A DNA stretch of 64,000 bases from contig NZ_CANLDB010000006.1 in NCBI RefSeq assembly GCF_947489365.1, forward strand, positions 1-64,000, written 5' to 3'. The number at the start of each line of letters is the position of its first letter. The first letter of the stretch is position 1. A program made the position numbers and the translations under genes. Shown one piece after another: positions 44,634 through 54,754 of the stretch. The notes under the pieces were generated by a model. It was not told where the DNA came from, searched no databases, and was given only the letters and a program-made list of their open reading frames with translations. The stretch is from an uncultured Nocardioides sp. Its GTDB lineage: Bacteria > Actinomycetota > Actinomycetes > Propionibacteriales > Nocardioidaceae.

Positions 44634-45704
44634 CTAGGCGCTGCTGTCGGCAGGGGTGTCCACCGGGATCCGCGACGTGGTCGTCGTCGGGTGGCTCGAG
44701 CGGCCCTGCCGGTCGAACTTCTGCCCGCTCGCGAGTCCGCCGAGGTAGAACGAGATCAGCGCGATCATCACGCCGCCGATGTCGTCGGCGACGTAGTGCC
44801 AGCCGAAGTACAGGGTCGCGACGACGGTGATGCCGAAGTTGACCCAGAAGATCCAGTGCACGATCCGGCTGCGGACCGTGTACTGCGCCATCAGCGCCCA
44901 GAGCAGCGTGATGGCCGTGTGGAGGCTCGCGAAGCCAGCCACCGACTGGACGGCGTTCTCCACGTCGTTCCACAGGACCGTGGCTCTGCCGTCCGACAAC
45001 GAGTCCATCAACGAGCTCGTGCCCGTGTCGAAGTTGTCGATGTCGCCGTACAGCCAGGAGTACTCGAAGCCCGGGCCGAGCGTCGGCAGGAGGTAGTACG
45101 ACGCCGTGCCGAGCGTCCAGGCGAGCACCTGCGAGGTCGCGAACCAGTAGCCGAACGAGATGTTGCGCGACCAGATCAGCCAGGCGGTCAGCGCGAGCGG
45201 GACCAGCGGCAGGTACCAGAGGTAGATCGCCGAGAGGACCTGCGCGATCCACTCGTAGCCGAGGAAGGTGTGCAGGACGACGGCCGGCTCGTTGCCGAAG
45301 AACAGCAGCTGGTCGATCTGGTGCAGCTCGCGGTCGAACATGTAGTCCGTGCCGAGCACCTCGGGCAGGAACGACTTGAGGTTCCGGTACGAGACGTAGG
45401 TGACGTAGAAGCAGACGACGCCGAGGACGACGAGCACGAGGCGGTCGCGCGTCCAGTGGGTGCGCCACCGCTCCTTGACGATCGCCGGCATCTTGCGGGG
45501 GTCGAGGCGCGAGAGCCAGAGGGCCCGCGGTCCCATGTCGAGCAGCATCGCCCCGAGGATCAGCAGCGGGCCGCGCAGCCAGGCGGGGCCGAGGAAGCCG
45601 TCGGGGTCGACGAAGCTCCGGTCGAGGTGGTGCGCGGTGACGAGCGCCAGGCCCACCATGCCGACGGCGACGCCGACGAGCAGGGCGTAGGCACGGCGGT
45701 ACAC
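44634..45704 (-). CDS. PAP2 superfamily membrane phosphatase (PAP2_3-like)
   Basis: A 356-residue membrane protein with six or more helices and a C-terminal PAP2 core: the SLH motif VAGFASLHTAITLLW and the GWHY motif YFGWHYVADDIGG hold the catalytic His residues and Asp. It resembles inositolphosphotransferase-type PAP2_3 proteins, which act on lipid phosphates or transfer head groups. GTG 45704 is chosen because TACACT lies 7 nt upstream. The hydrophilic tail is Ser/Thr-rich. Confidence 0.88.
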   Translation of the reverse strand: MYRRAYALLVGVAVGMVGLALVTAHHLDRSFVDPDGFLGPAWLRGPLLILGAMLLDMGPRALWLSRLDPRKMPAIVKERWRTHWTRDRLVLVVLGVVCFYVTYVSYRNLKSFLPEVLGTDYMFDRELHQIDQLLFFGNEPAVVLHTFLGYEWIAQVLSAIYLWYLPLVPLALTAWLIWSRNISFGYWFATSQVLAWTLGTASYYLLPTLGPGFEYSWLYGDIDNFDTGTSSLMDSLSDGRATVLWNDVENAVQSVAGFASLHTAITLLWALMAQYTVRSRIVHWIFWVNFGITVVATLYFGWHYVADDIGGVMIALISFYLGGLASGQKFDRQGRSSHPTTTTSRIPVDTPADSSA

Positions 45705-45711
45705 CCGGTGC

Positions 45712-45717
45712 AGTGTA
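45712..45717 (-). promoter_or_regulatory. -10 box of the PAP2 gene (leaderless)
   Basis: TACACT lies 7 nt before the GTG at 45704 and supports that start. Confidence 0.45.
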
Positions 45718-45759
45718 GGGAACCCACCCCGGCTGCCCGCCAACCAGTTCAGGTGTCTC

Positions 45760-46788
<1,029 letters not shown>

Positions 46789-46789
46789 G

Positions 46790-48448
46790 TCAGAACGCTC
46801 CCACGCTCGGCACGCGCAGCCGCTCGACGGCGAGGACGACGAGGGTGGTGACCGCGGCGAGGACGACGGAGGCGGCGAGCGCCATCGCGTAGTTGCCCTC
46901 GCCGGGGCGACCGATGAGCCGGAAGATCACGACGGGCACGGTCGGGGCGTCCTCGCGGAACAGGAACGAGGTGGCCCCGAACTCCCCCAGCGACACCGCG
47001 AAGGCGAACCCCGCGGCGGCGAGCAGGGGCTTCCAGACGACGGGGAGGTCGACGACGAGCAGGGTGCGGAAGGGCCCGGCGCCCAGGGAGGCGGCGGCCT
47101 GGCGCTGCCGGTCGTCGATCGAGGCGAGCACGGGCGCGAGGGTCCGCACCACCAGCGGCAGCGCGACCAGCGCCTGCGCCACGGGGACCAGCAGCGGCGA
47201 GGAGCGCAGGTCGAGCAGGCCGGAGTCGAGCGTGACGAGCAGGCCGAAGCCGAGCGTGACCGCCGAGACCCCGAGCGGCAGCATGAAGAACGCGTCGAGG
47301 CCCGAGCGCACGGTGCGCTCGACGCGGCCCCGGGACCGCTGGGTGACGACGACGGCGACCAGCAGCCCGAGCAGGACCGCCATCCAGGTGGCGTCGACGG
47401 CGGTGCGCAGCGAGACCGCCAGCGCCTCGGTGACCGGGACGGCGAGGGCGCCGGAGCTGCCGCGGGTCTGCAGGGCGACGTAGTTGTCGAGGCCGAACCC
47501 GTCGGGGGTCCGCAGGGACCCGACGACGAGGGTGAGGATCGGGGTGGCGGCCAGGACCAGCGCGACGCCGGTGACGACGAGGGCGGGCGCGTCGGAGCGT
47601 CGTACGGCGCGGGGCCGGGGCGCGACCCGCCGCGCGCGGGGGTCGGGCGTGGCCCGCAGCCGCTGCGCCAGCACGAGCAGGACGGCGACCACCACGAGCT
47701 GGAGGATCGACAGGGCGGCCGCGCCCTCGAGGTCGAGCAGGCTCGTGGTCAGCAGGTAGATCTCGGTCTCGACGGTGGCGTACCGCAGCCCGCCGAGGGT
47801 GAGCACGACCCCGAAGGCGGTCGCGCAGAACAGGAAGACCACGCTCGCCGCGGACACGACGGCGGGGCGCAGCGAGGGCAGGGTGACGGTCCACCACACC
47901 TGCCACGGGGTGGCCCCCAGCGCGGCGGCGGCCTCGGCGGGGCGGGGGTCCAGGGACTCCCAGGCGGCGCCGACCGCGCGGACCACCACGGCCAGGTTGA
48001 AGAAGACCAGGGCGAGGACGACGGCGAACGGGGTGCCGTCGAGCCCCAGGAAGCCCAGCGGCCCGGCCTCGCCCAGCAGCTCGCGGAACGCGACGCCCAC
48101 CACGACCGTCGGCAGCACGAACGGCACCAGCAGCAGCGCCCGCAGCACCCGCGCCCCGGGCAGGGCGAGCCGGTGCAGCACCCACGCCGTCGGCAGCCCG
48201 AGCAGCAGCGAGCCGGCGGTGCCCGCGGCACTGGTGAGCAGCGTGAACGCCAGCACCCGCCCGGTGCGCTCCCGGGTGAGGACGTCGAGGGCGCCGGAGG
48301 GGTCGAAGCTCCCCTGCGGCCACAGCCCGCGTCCGACCATCCCGGCGACGGGCAGGACGAAGAAGACCGCCAGCACCGCCACCGGGACGACGGCGAGCGC
48401 GAGCACGCCCGCCGTACGGCGGACCGCCCCGCCGCGCACGCCGGTCAT
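46790..48448 (-). CDS. thiP: Thiamine ABC transporter permease (fused two-domain)
   Basis: A 552-residue permease with about twelve membrane helices and two binding-protein-dependent transport modules. EAA loops are seen in both halves: EAAAALGATPWQVWWTVTLP and RQAAASLGAGPFRTLLVVDLP (in part). This fused layout is that of ThiP. ATG 48448 overlaps no upstream frame and lies 10 bp after the ThiB stop. It pairs with ThiQ. Confidence 0.93.
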   Translation of the reverse strand: MTGVRGGAVRRTAGVLALAVVPVAVLAVFFVLPVAGMVGRGLWPQGSFDPSGALDVLTRERTGRVLAFTLLTSAAGTAGSLLLGLPTAWVLHRLALPGARVLRALLLVPFVLPTVVVGVAFRELLGEAGPLGFLGLDGTPFAVVLALVFFNLAVVVRAVGAAWESLDPRPAEAAAALGATPWQVWWTVTLPSLRPAVVSAASVVFLFCATAFGVVLTLGGLRYATVETEIYLLTTSLLDLEGAAALSILQLVVVAVLLVLAQRLRATPDPRARRVAPRPRAVRRSDAPALVVTGVALVLAATPILTLVVGSLRTPDGFGLDNYVALQTRGSSGALAVPVTEALAVSLRTAVDATWMAVLLGLLVAVVVTQRSRGRVERTVRSGLDAFFMLPLGVSAVTLGFGLLVTLDSGLLDLRSSPLLVPVAQALVALPLVVRTLAPVLASIDDRQRQAAASLGAGPFRTLLVVDLPVVWKPLLAAAGFAFAVSLGEFGATSFLFREDAPTVPVVIFRLIGRPGEGNYAMALAASVVLAAVTTLVVLAVERLRVPSVGAF

Positions 48449-48458
48449 CGGGGCCGCG

Positions 48459-49541
48459 TCATCGGCTGGTGACGTCGCTCCACTGCGCGAGCAGGTCGGC
48501 CCGCTCGGCGGCGACGGCGTCCGGGTCGAGGGCGTACGGCGAGTCCGGCCGCTCGGCGTACGACGCCCAGTCGCGGGGAAGGTCGACGTCGTCGCGGACC
48601 GGGAAGACGTACATCGACGTCGGCAGCTCGGCCTGGACACGACTGCTGAGCAGCCAGTCGACGACCCGCTCGGCGCCGACGGGGTTCTCGGCGTTCTCGA
48701 GCACCCCGGCGTACTCGACCTGCTGGTAGCAGGTGTCCAGCAGCGCCGCGGTGGTCGTCGCGTCGCCGTCCTCGGTGAGCGTGAACGCCGGGGAGGAGTC
48801 GTAGGACACGACGATCGGCCGGTCCCCGCCACCGCCGCCCGCGGTGAAGTCGACCTGGTAGGCGTCGGACCAGCCGGGGACGATCTCGACGCCGTTGGCG
48901 ACGAGGTCCTCCCAGTACGTCGGCCAGTCGTCGCCGTACTCGTCGACGGTGGCCAGCAGGAACGCCAGGCCGGGGCTCGAGGTGGGGGCGCCGGGGACGA
49001 CGAGCAGGTCGCGGTACGCCGGGTCGGTGAGGTCGTCGAGGCTGGCCGGCGGCTCCTGGTCGCGCTCGGCGAACCACTGCTCGTCGACGTTGACGCAGAC
49101 GTTGCCCTCGTCGACCGGCGCCAGCCGGTCCGCGCCGTCGGGCAGGACGAACTCGTCGGCGCCCGGCGGCAGCTCGGCGTCGTACGGCGCGAACACGTCC
49201 TCCTCGAGCGCGCGGGAGGCGAAGGTGTTGTCGACGCCGAACGCGACGTCCCCGATGGGGTCGTCCTGGGTCAGCACGAGGCGGTTGGTGAGGGACCCGG
49301 CGTCGCCGGAGGCGCGCTGGACGAGGTCGATGCCCGACTCGGCCTCGAAGTCGGCGACCAGCCGCTTCGGCAGCGCGTAGGAGTCGTGGGTGACGAGGAC
49401 GACGCGGCCGGTGCCGTCGCCGCGCTGGGCGTCGGTGACCTCGCCCGGGTCGTCGTCCGCGGCGAGCAGCGTGCAGCCGCTCGCGAGGAGGCCGAGGGTG
49501 ACGACGGAGGCCGTGGTGGTCAGGAGCGTGCGTGCGCGCAC
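48459..49541 (-). CDS. thiB: Thiamine ABC transporter substrate-binding lipoprotein
   Basis: A 360-residue periplasmic-type binding protein held by lipid. The signal ends in the lipobox LLASGC with Cys23. The body has VVLVTHDSYALPKRLVADFE, the GDVAFGVDNTFASRALEE segment typical of ThiB, and DLLVVPGAPTSSPGLAFLL. GTG 49541 is chosen because it follows GGGAG by 7 nt and lies directly behind the TPP aptamer. It is the first gene of thiBPQ. Confidence 0.94.
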   Translation of the reverse strand: MRARTLLTTTASVVTLGLLASGCTLLAADDDPGEVTDAQRGDGTGRVVLVTHDSYALPKRLVADFEAESGIDLVQRASGDAGSLTNRLVLTQDDPIGDVAFGVDNTFASRALEEDVFAPYDAELPPGADEFVLPDGADRLAPVDEGNVCVNVDEQWFAERDQEPPASLDDLTDPAYRDLLVVPGAPTSSPGLAFLLATVDEYGDDWPTYWEDLVANGVEIVPGWSDAYQVDFTAGGGGGDRPIVVSYDSSPAFTLTEDGDATTTAALLDTCYQQVEYAGVLENAENPVGAERVVDWLLSSRVQAELPTSMYVFPVRDDVDLPRDWASYAERPDSPYALDPDAVAAERADLLAQWSDVTSR

Positions 49542-49546
49542 GGGGT

Positions 49547-49640
49547 GACTCCCTTCGCCGGTGTGAACCGGAGCAGGTTCGGAGGGTCTGCGGCTCGCCC
49601 GCACTCTCAGCACGTCACGCGTGCTCCCCTGTCTGGACCT
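49547..49640 (-). promoter_or_regulatory. TPP riboswitch (THI element) of thiBPQ
   Basis: On the minus strand the leader contains GGGGAGCACG, the invariant GCTGAGAGTGCGGG, then CCGCAGACCCTCCGAACCTG and GGTTCACACCGGCGAAGGGA. These are the conserved blocks of the TPP riboswitch in the right order. The last GGGAG is also the thiB Shine-Dalgarno, so regulation is probably at translation. A TAGGCT -10 box lies just upstream at 49642-49647. Confidence 0.92.
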
Positions 49641-49660
49641 CCAGCCTACGACCCGCCCGT

Positions 49661-50310
49661 CTCACCGGATCTCGTGGCTCGGTCGCTGCGCGACGCTCGC
49701 ACCTCGATCACCGGGGGTGCGGACTCCAGCTGGTCGAGCAGCACGCGCGCGCAGCGAGCGCGCGTCGTCGAGACCCCATGACCCGACCGCAGGCCCCTCA
49801 CCGGATCTCGAGGCTCGGTCGCTGCGCGACGCCCGCACCTCGATCACCGGGGTGCGGGCTCCAGCTGGTCGAGCAGCACGCGAGCGCAGCGAGCGCGCGT
49901 CGTCGAGACCCCATGACCCGACCGCAGGCCCCTCACCGGATCTCGAGGCTCGGTCGCTGCGCGACGCTCGCACCTCGATCACCGGGGTGCGGGCTCCAGC
50001 TGGTCGAGCAGCACGCGAGCGCAGCGAGCGCGCGTCGTCGAGACCCCGCAGGCCGACCGCCGTCCCCTCACCGGATCTCGAGGCTCGGTCGCCGCGCGAC
50101 GCTCGCACCTCGATCACCGGCGGTGCGGACTCCAGCTGGTCGAGCAGCACGCGAGCGCAGCGAGCGCGCGTCGTCGAGACCCCGTGACCCGACCGCAGGC
50201 CCCTCACCGGATCTCGAGGCTCGGTCGCTGCGCGACGCTCGCACCTCGATCACCGGGGGTGGCTCGGTCGCTGCGCGACGCTCGCACCTCGATCACCGGG
50301 GTGGTCGGAG
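49661..50310. repeat. 135-136 bp tandem repeat array (tract B)
   Basis: The element CCGGATCTCG recurs with GGAT at 49667, 49803, 49938, 50073 and 50209, giving steps of 136, 135, 135 and 136 bp. Each unit includes CACCTCGATCACCGG and CTGGTCGAGCAGCACGCG and ends in GCGCGTCGTCGAGACCCC. A fifth copy is partial and a sixth fragment starts near 50260. It lies between the divergent thiB and hydrolase promoters and carries no gene. The units share blocks with tract A at 1-590. Confidence 0.92.
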
Positions 50311-50402
50311 GTCGAGGCGCTCCGAGCCCTGGCGAGGAGCCACGAGACCCCGCGAGCCGGAGCCGACCGCACCTCCATCTCCGGGGGCGGCCGTGGCGGC
50401 CC

Positions 50403-50408
50403 TACAGT
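50403..50408 (+). promoter_or_regulatory. -10 box of the hydrolase-GNAT operon (leaderless)
   Basis: TACAGT lies 6 nt before the GTG at 50415, at the edge of the repeat tract. Confidence 0.45.
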
Positions 50409-50414
50409 GACCCG

Positions 50415-51359
50415 GTGCCGACCACGCCCAGCCTCCGACACCAGCTGCTGGCGGAGGTGGTGCCGAGGCTCCGCAAGGCCGCCGAGGTCACCGACGAGCC
50501 GACCGAGCGGGCGCGGGTGCTGGCCCGCAAGGCGACGAAGCGGCCGGGGCTGCCGACGGTGGCCGTGCCCGGTTTCGCGCGACGGTTCTCCGTGGTCGAG
50601 GAGGAGGTCGAGGGCGCGACGACGACGTTCCCGGCGTACTCCTTCAGCCCCCGCGGCCTCGAGCCGGTCCGCACGATCCTCTACCTCCACGGCGGCGGCT
50701 ACGTGCACGGGATCGACCCGTTCCAGGTCCGGTACGCCGCCCGGCTGGCCGCCGAGCTCGGCGCGCGGGTCGTGATGCCGGCCTACCCGACCACCCCGGA
50801 GCACACGTGGCGGGAGTCCCACGAGGCGCTCGTCGCGCTCGCGCAGCGGCTGCTGACCGGACGCGTGCCGGTGGCCCTGGTCGGTGACTCGGCCGGCGGT
50901 GGTCTCGCCCTCGCGCTGGCGCAGAGCCTGCGTGACCGCACGCCCGAGTCCGGCAGCGCGTCCCCGGACCGGCTCGTGCTGTTCTCACCCTGGGTCGACC
51001 TGACGCTCAGCGCCCCCGACACCGAGGCCGTGGCTGCGACCGACCCCTGGTTGTTCCCCGGCAAGGCGCGGGTGTGGGCGCGCTGGTGGGCCGGGTCGGA
51101 CGCCGAGCTGTTCCGCAGCGAGGTCAGCCCCGGCCTCGGCGACCTCGACGGGCTGCCGCGCACGCTCATGGTCTGCGGCGGCCGCGACATGCTCGCCCCG
51201 GGCTGCCGCGCCCTGGCGGACCGGGCCGTGCACGCCGACTGGGACCTCACCTACGTCGAGCGCCCCGACCTCATCCACGTCTTCGGACTCCTGCCCGGCC
51301 TCCCCGAGGCCGGCCAGGCGATGCGGGCCGTCGTCCGCTTCCTCACGGTGCGGCGATGA
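50415..51359 (+). CDS. Alpha/beta hydrolase (HSL-type esterase)
   Basis: A 314-residue cytosolic esterase of the hormone-sensitive-lipase group. The oxyanion hole is YLHGGGYVHG, the nucleophile elbow is VGDSAGGGLALALA, the acid is in CGGRDMLAPG and the catalytic His is in DLIHVFGLLPG. It resembles steryl-acetyl hydrolases. GTG 50415 is chosen over the in-frame upstream region, which is repeat sequence. The stop overlaps the next start (ATGA). Confidence 0.9.
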   Translation: MPTTPSLRHQLLAEVVPRLRKAAEVTDEPTERARVLARKATKRPGLPTVAVPGFARRFSVVEEEVEGATTTFPAYSFSPRGLEPVRTILYLHGGGYVHGIDPFQVRYAARLAAELGARVVMPAYPTTPEHTWRESHEALVALAQRLLTGRVPVALVGDSAGGGLALALAQSLRDRTPESGSASPDRLVLFSPWVDLTLSAPDTEAVAATDPWLFPGKARVWARWWAGSDAELFRSEVSPGLGDLDGLPRTLMVCGGRDMLAPGCRALADRAVHADWDLTYVERPDLIHVFGLLPGLPEAGQAMRAVVRFLTVRR

Positions 51360-51850
51360 GCGGCGGGACCGACCTGCCCGGCGGCCTCCCCGGTCGCCTC
51401 CCCGGTCGCCTCCGCGTCGACGTCCTCGCCTTCACCGACCTCGACGCGGCCACGGCGTACGCCGTCTGGCGGCTGCGGCAGGACGTGTTCGTCGTCGAGC
51501 AGGAGTGCGCGTACGCCGACCTCGACGGCCGCGACGACGAGCCCGGCACCCGCCACGTGCTGCTCCGCGACGGCGAGCCCGGGGCGGACGACCTGCTCGG
51601 CTACCTGCGGATCCTCGTCGAGCCCGACGGGGCGCTGCGGATCGGCCGCGTCCTGCTGCGCCGCGACGCCCGCGGTCGCGGCCTGGCGGGCCCCCTGATG
51701 ACGGCGGCCCTCGACGAGGTGGGCGACCGTCCGTCGCGCCTCGACGCCCAGGCGCCGCTGGCCCGGTTCTACGCCGGCTACGGGTACGACGTCACCGGGC
51801 CGGAGTTCGTCGAGGACGGCATCCCGCACGTCCCGATGTCCCGCCCCTGA
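51356..51850 (+). CDS. ElaA-type GNAT family N-acetyltransferase
   Basis: A 164-residue acetyltransferase. The N-terminus has a Gly/Pro/Leu-rich run (GGLPGRLPGRL). The ElaA features are VWRLRQDVFVVEQECAYADLDGRD (in part), HVLLRDGEP, and the acetyl-CoA loop LLRRDARGRGLAGPLM, with APLARFYAGYGYDV near the end. The substrate is unknown. It is co-translated with the upstream esterase. Confidence 0.9.
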   Translation: MSGGTDLPGGLPGRLPGRLRVDVLAFTDLDAATAYAVWRLRQDVFVVEQECAYADLDGRDDEPGTRHVLLRDGEPGADDLLGYLRILVEPDGALRIGRVLLRRDARGRGLAGPLMTAALDEVGDRPSRLDAQAPLARFYAGYGYDVTGPEFVEDGIPHVPMSRP

Positions 51851-51923
51851 GCCCCGCCCCGGGGACCCGGCGGGTTCGCGCAAAACCCGGCGGCACCCCG
51901 CGTCCCGGTCCGACCATGGACCC

Positions 51924-52793
51924 GTGACACGTCCCCTCGCGCCCACCCTGCTCGGTCTCGCCCTCGCCGGTGGCCTGCTGGCCACCGTCCCCTCCCCCGC
52001 CGTCGCCACAGCCGCCGCGGACGGGCCCGCGCCGACCGTGACCCACCTCGCCGTCCACGCCGAGCAGCTGATCGCCACCGTCGAGGCCGACCCCGGCAGC
52101 ACCGGCGTCGGCGCGGCTTCCGCCGAGGCCCCGACCGGCCGGGTCGTCTTCACGGTCGACGGCGTCCGCCTCGGCGCCGCCCGCCTGGAGGCGGACCCGG
52201 TGCCCGGGGTGGCCCACGCCGTCCTGCCGCGGCGGGTCCGCGCCACGGGGTCCCCGCTCACGATCGATGCGTCGTACGCCGGTGACGCGACCCACGCCTC
52301 CTCCCACGAGGCCTACCGGCGCACCGACCCGGTCGTCGAGGCCCGGGTCACCAGCACCGGACCCGTCGGGCCGCACGGCTGGTACCGCACGCCCACCGAG
52401 GTCACCTTCGCCTGCACCGACGGCTCCGCGCACGCGGTGTGCCCGGCCGCGGTGTCCAAGCGCGCCACGCAGGCGACGTCCGTCCTGCGGCGCACGGTCC
52501 GGGCCGAGGACGGCGGCACGGTCCGCGTCGAGGTCAGCGACCACCGCGTCGACCCGTGGGCGCCGCGACTGGCGGTCTCGCGGGTCGGGGAGGCGCCGTA
52601 CCCGCGCACGGCCCGGCCGGTGCGCTGCACCGCGACGGACTCCCGCTCCGGCGTGGACGGCCGCTGCACCGTGGCGTACGGCGCGGTGCGACGCACCGAC
52701 GGCGGTCGGCTCACGCGGTCGTGGGTCGCGACCGCCACCGACCGGGCCGGCAACGAGCGCACCCGCCGCGGGACCCTCTCCGTCCGCCGCTGA
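51924..52793 (+). CDS. Secreted Ig-like repeat protein
   Basis: A 289-residue protein with a Sec signal (LGLALAGGLLATVPSPAVATAAA) and beta-rich domains. The first, residues 40-135, resembles bacterial Ig-like domain Big_3_5 (GRVVFTVDG, ITIDASYAGDATHASS-like TIDASYAGDATH). The second half has paired Cys (FACTDG and VCPAAV; RCTATDS and RCTVAYG), so two disulphides are likely. It probably works at the cell surface; the partner is unknown. Confidence 0.78.
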   Translation: MTRPLAPTLLGLALAGGLLATVPSPAVATAAADGPAPTVTHLAVHAEQLIATVEADPGSTGVGAASAEAPTGRVVFTVDGVRLGAARLEADPVPGVAHAVLPRRVRATGSPLTIDASYAGDATHASSHEAYRRTDPVVEARVTSTGPVGPHGWYRTPTEVTFACTDGSAHAVCPAAVSKRATQATSVLRRTVRAEDGGTVRVEVSDHRVDPWAPRLAVSRVGEAPYPRTARPVRCTATDSRSGVDGRCTVAYGAVRRTDGGRLTRSWVATATDRAGNERTRRGTLSVRR

Positions 52794-52836
52794 CCTCTGA
52801 CCACTGACCACTGACCGCGGGCCCGCGGGGCACGCC

Positions 52837-54681
52837 TCAGCCGTCGAGCCGGACGGCGAGCACCGCCACGTCGTCCTCGTGCCCGGTCGGCAGCATCGCG
52901 GCCAGCAGGTCGTCGACCATCCGGGGCAGGGGCCGGGAGGCGAGCGGCACCACCGCGTCGCAGAGGCGCTCGAGCCCGGCGTCGAGGCTCTCGCCGCGGC
53001 GCTCGACCAGGCCGTCGGTGAACAGCAGCAGGGTGCTGCCGGGGCGCAGGTCACGCTGCTGCTCCAACCGACGGCGGCCCTCGCCGCCGAGGCCGAGCAT
53101 CAGGCCGCTGGCCGGCAGCAGCAGCGGGCTCCCGTCGGGCTCCACCAGCAGCGCCGGCGGGTGGCCGGCCGCGGCCCAGGTCAGCCGGGCACCCCCCTCG
53201 GGCCTCGAGCGCAGCCGGCAGACCAGTGCGGTCGCGCCGACGTCGAGCCGGAGCCGGTCGACGGCGAGGTCCACCTCGTCGAGCAGCGCGGCCGGGGAGG
53301 CGAAGGCGGTGACGCCGAGCCCGCGGACCATGCTGCGCAGCTGACCCATCGCGGCGGCCGCGGCCACGTCGTGGCCGGCCACGTCGCCGACGACGAGCAT
53401 CGTGGTCCGCTCGCCGAGCGCGAACGCGTCGTACCAGTCGCCGCCCACGTGGGCCGCGTCGGTCGCGGGCGCGTAGCGGGCCTCGACGGTGGCACCGGGC
53501 GGGGTGACCGGCTCGCTCAGCATGCTGCGCTGCAGCTCCTCGGAGGTGCTGCGGTGACGCAGCAGGTCGCGACCGTGACCGAGGACGACGGAGGTGCGGC
53601 GACCGATGTCCAGGGCCGCGGCGGTCTCGACCTCCGACAGCGGCGGGCGGCCCCCGCCGCGGGCGAGGGTGATGGTGCCGTCGATGCGGCCCCGGCTCGC
53701 GAGGGGCACCACGACGACGGAGGTCGGGGCGAGCGTCGCGAGCGCGTCGTACGCCTCGTCGGAGCGCAGCGTCGCCCGGGCCACGGTGAGGACGTCGTCG
53801 GTCACGACGTACGGCGTGTTGGCGTCCAGGGAGGCGAGCGAGCCCGCGGTCTCGGTGCGGCCCAGGAGCCGGTGCCGGGCGAAGACCTCGGTCTCGCCGA
53901 GCATCGCGGGGTCGCGGTGCCACCAGCCGACGTCGCGCGGCGCCCCGTGCTCGTCGAGCAGGGTGACGACCGACCAGTCCGCGAGCGCGGGGACGGTCAG
54001 CCTCACGAGGCTGCGCACCGCGTCGTCGGGTTCCAGGGAGGCGGTCAGCGAGTCGCTGGCGGACGCGACCAGCGCGACGAGGGCCTCCTCGTGGTCGCGA
54101 CCGACGGCGTGCAGCGCCTCCTGCGCCTCGTTGCGCTCTGCCTCCGCGGCGCCGCGCTCGAGCTCCGCGGCGACCGCACCCGCGAGGTCGCGGACCAGGT
54201 CGACGTCGTGGTCGACCCAGTCGCGGGGCTCCTCGTCGTGCACGCAGACGACGCCGACGGCCCGGCCGGCGGAGTCCACGAGCGGGACGCCGAGGTAGGA
54301 GCGCACCGACGGGCCCGAGCCGTCGCCGGCGAGGAGCCGGCGGGTCGCGGGGTCCTCCTCGGCGAGGTCGCGGATCACCAGCGGCCCGCCCCGCGCCGCG
54401 ACCCGCGCGCAGACGGTGGCGGCGCGGTCCAGCGGTGGCGCGTCGACGAGGTCCGCGGCGAGGCCGTGGCCCCCGACCACGGTGGTGTGGGTGTCGACGA
54501 GGGACACGTGGGCCGAGGAGGTCCTGGCCACGTGGGCGGCGAGGGCGGTCAGCCGCGCGAGGACCGGGTTGCCGGTGCCGGCGGGCAGGAGCCGGCGCAC
54601 CGCGGCGCGGCGCGCCGGGTCGTCGAGGTCGGCGTGGGTCTGCACGGGCGCGGACGACGAGGACGTCGTACGACGCTCCAT
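52837..54681 (-). CDS. GAF-domain PP2C-type phosphatase (SpoIIE family)
   Basis: A 614-residue serine phosphatase. Two GAF regions (about residues 35-190 and 210-365) precede the SpoIIE catalytic domain. The metal-binding Asp residues are visible in HVGGDWYDAFAL, LVVGDVAGHDVAAA, LFTDGLVERRG and HEDDVAVLAVRL, so it should be active. Such proteins usually dephosphorylate anti-anti-sigma factors; none is adjacent. It is followed by a plus-strand gene that converges on it. Confidence 0.92.
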   Translation of the reverse strand: MERRTTSSSSAPVQTHADLDDPARRAAVRRLLPAGTGNPVLARLTALAAHVARTSSAHVSLVDTHTTVVGGHGLAADLVDAPPLDRAATVCARVAARGGPLVIRDLAEEDPATRRLLAGDGSGPSVRSYLGVPLVDSAGRAVGVVCVHDEEPRDWVDHDVDLVRDLAGAVAAELERGAAEAERNEAQEALHAVGRDHEEALVALVASASDSLTASLEPDDAVRSLVRLTVPALADWSVVTLLDEHGAPRDVGWWHRDPAMLGETEVFARHRLLGRTETAGSLASLDANTPYVVTDDVLTVARATLRSDEAYDALATLAPTSVVVVPLASRGRIDGTITLARGGGRPPLSEVETAAALDIGRRTSVVLGHGRDLLRHRSTSEELQRSMLSEPVTPPGATVEARYAPATDAAHVGGDWYDAFALGERTTMLVVGDVAGHDVAAAAAMGQLRSMVRGLGVTAFASPAALLDEVDLAVDRLRLDVGATALVCRLRSRPEGGARLTWAAAGHPPALLVEPDGSPLLLPASGLMLGLGGEGRRRLEQQRDLRPGSTLLLFTDGLVERRGESLDAGLERLCDAVVPLASRPLPRMVDDLLAAMLPTGHEDDVAVLAVRLDG

Positions 54682-54754
54682 GTCGGCGCCCCCCGGCCCT
54701 CGAGTCCTGCGGGCTCCGCGCCCAGGTCGCCCGTGATGATAAACGGCCCGCGGC

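Noticed and set aside
49532-50410. Plus-strand frames through the 135-bp array that give tandem peptide repeats
   Set aside because: The repeats are open in several frames on both strands, which reflects base composition. There is no ribosome-binding site, and the frame begins within the TPP riboswitch.
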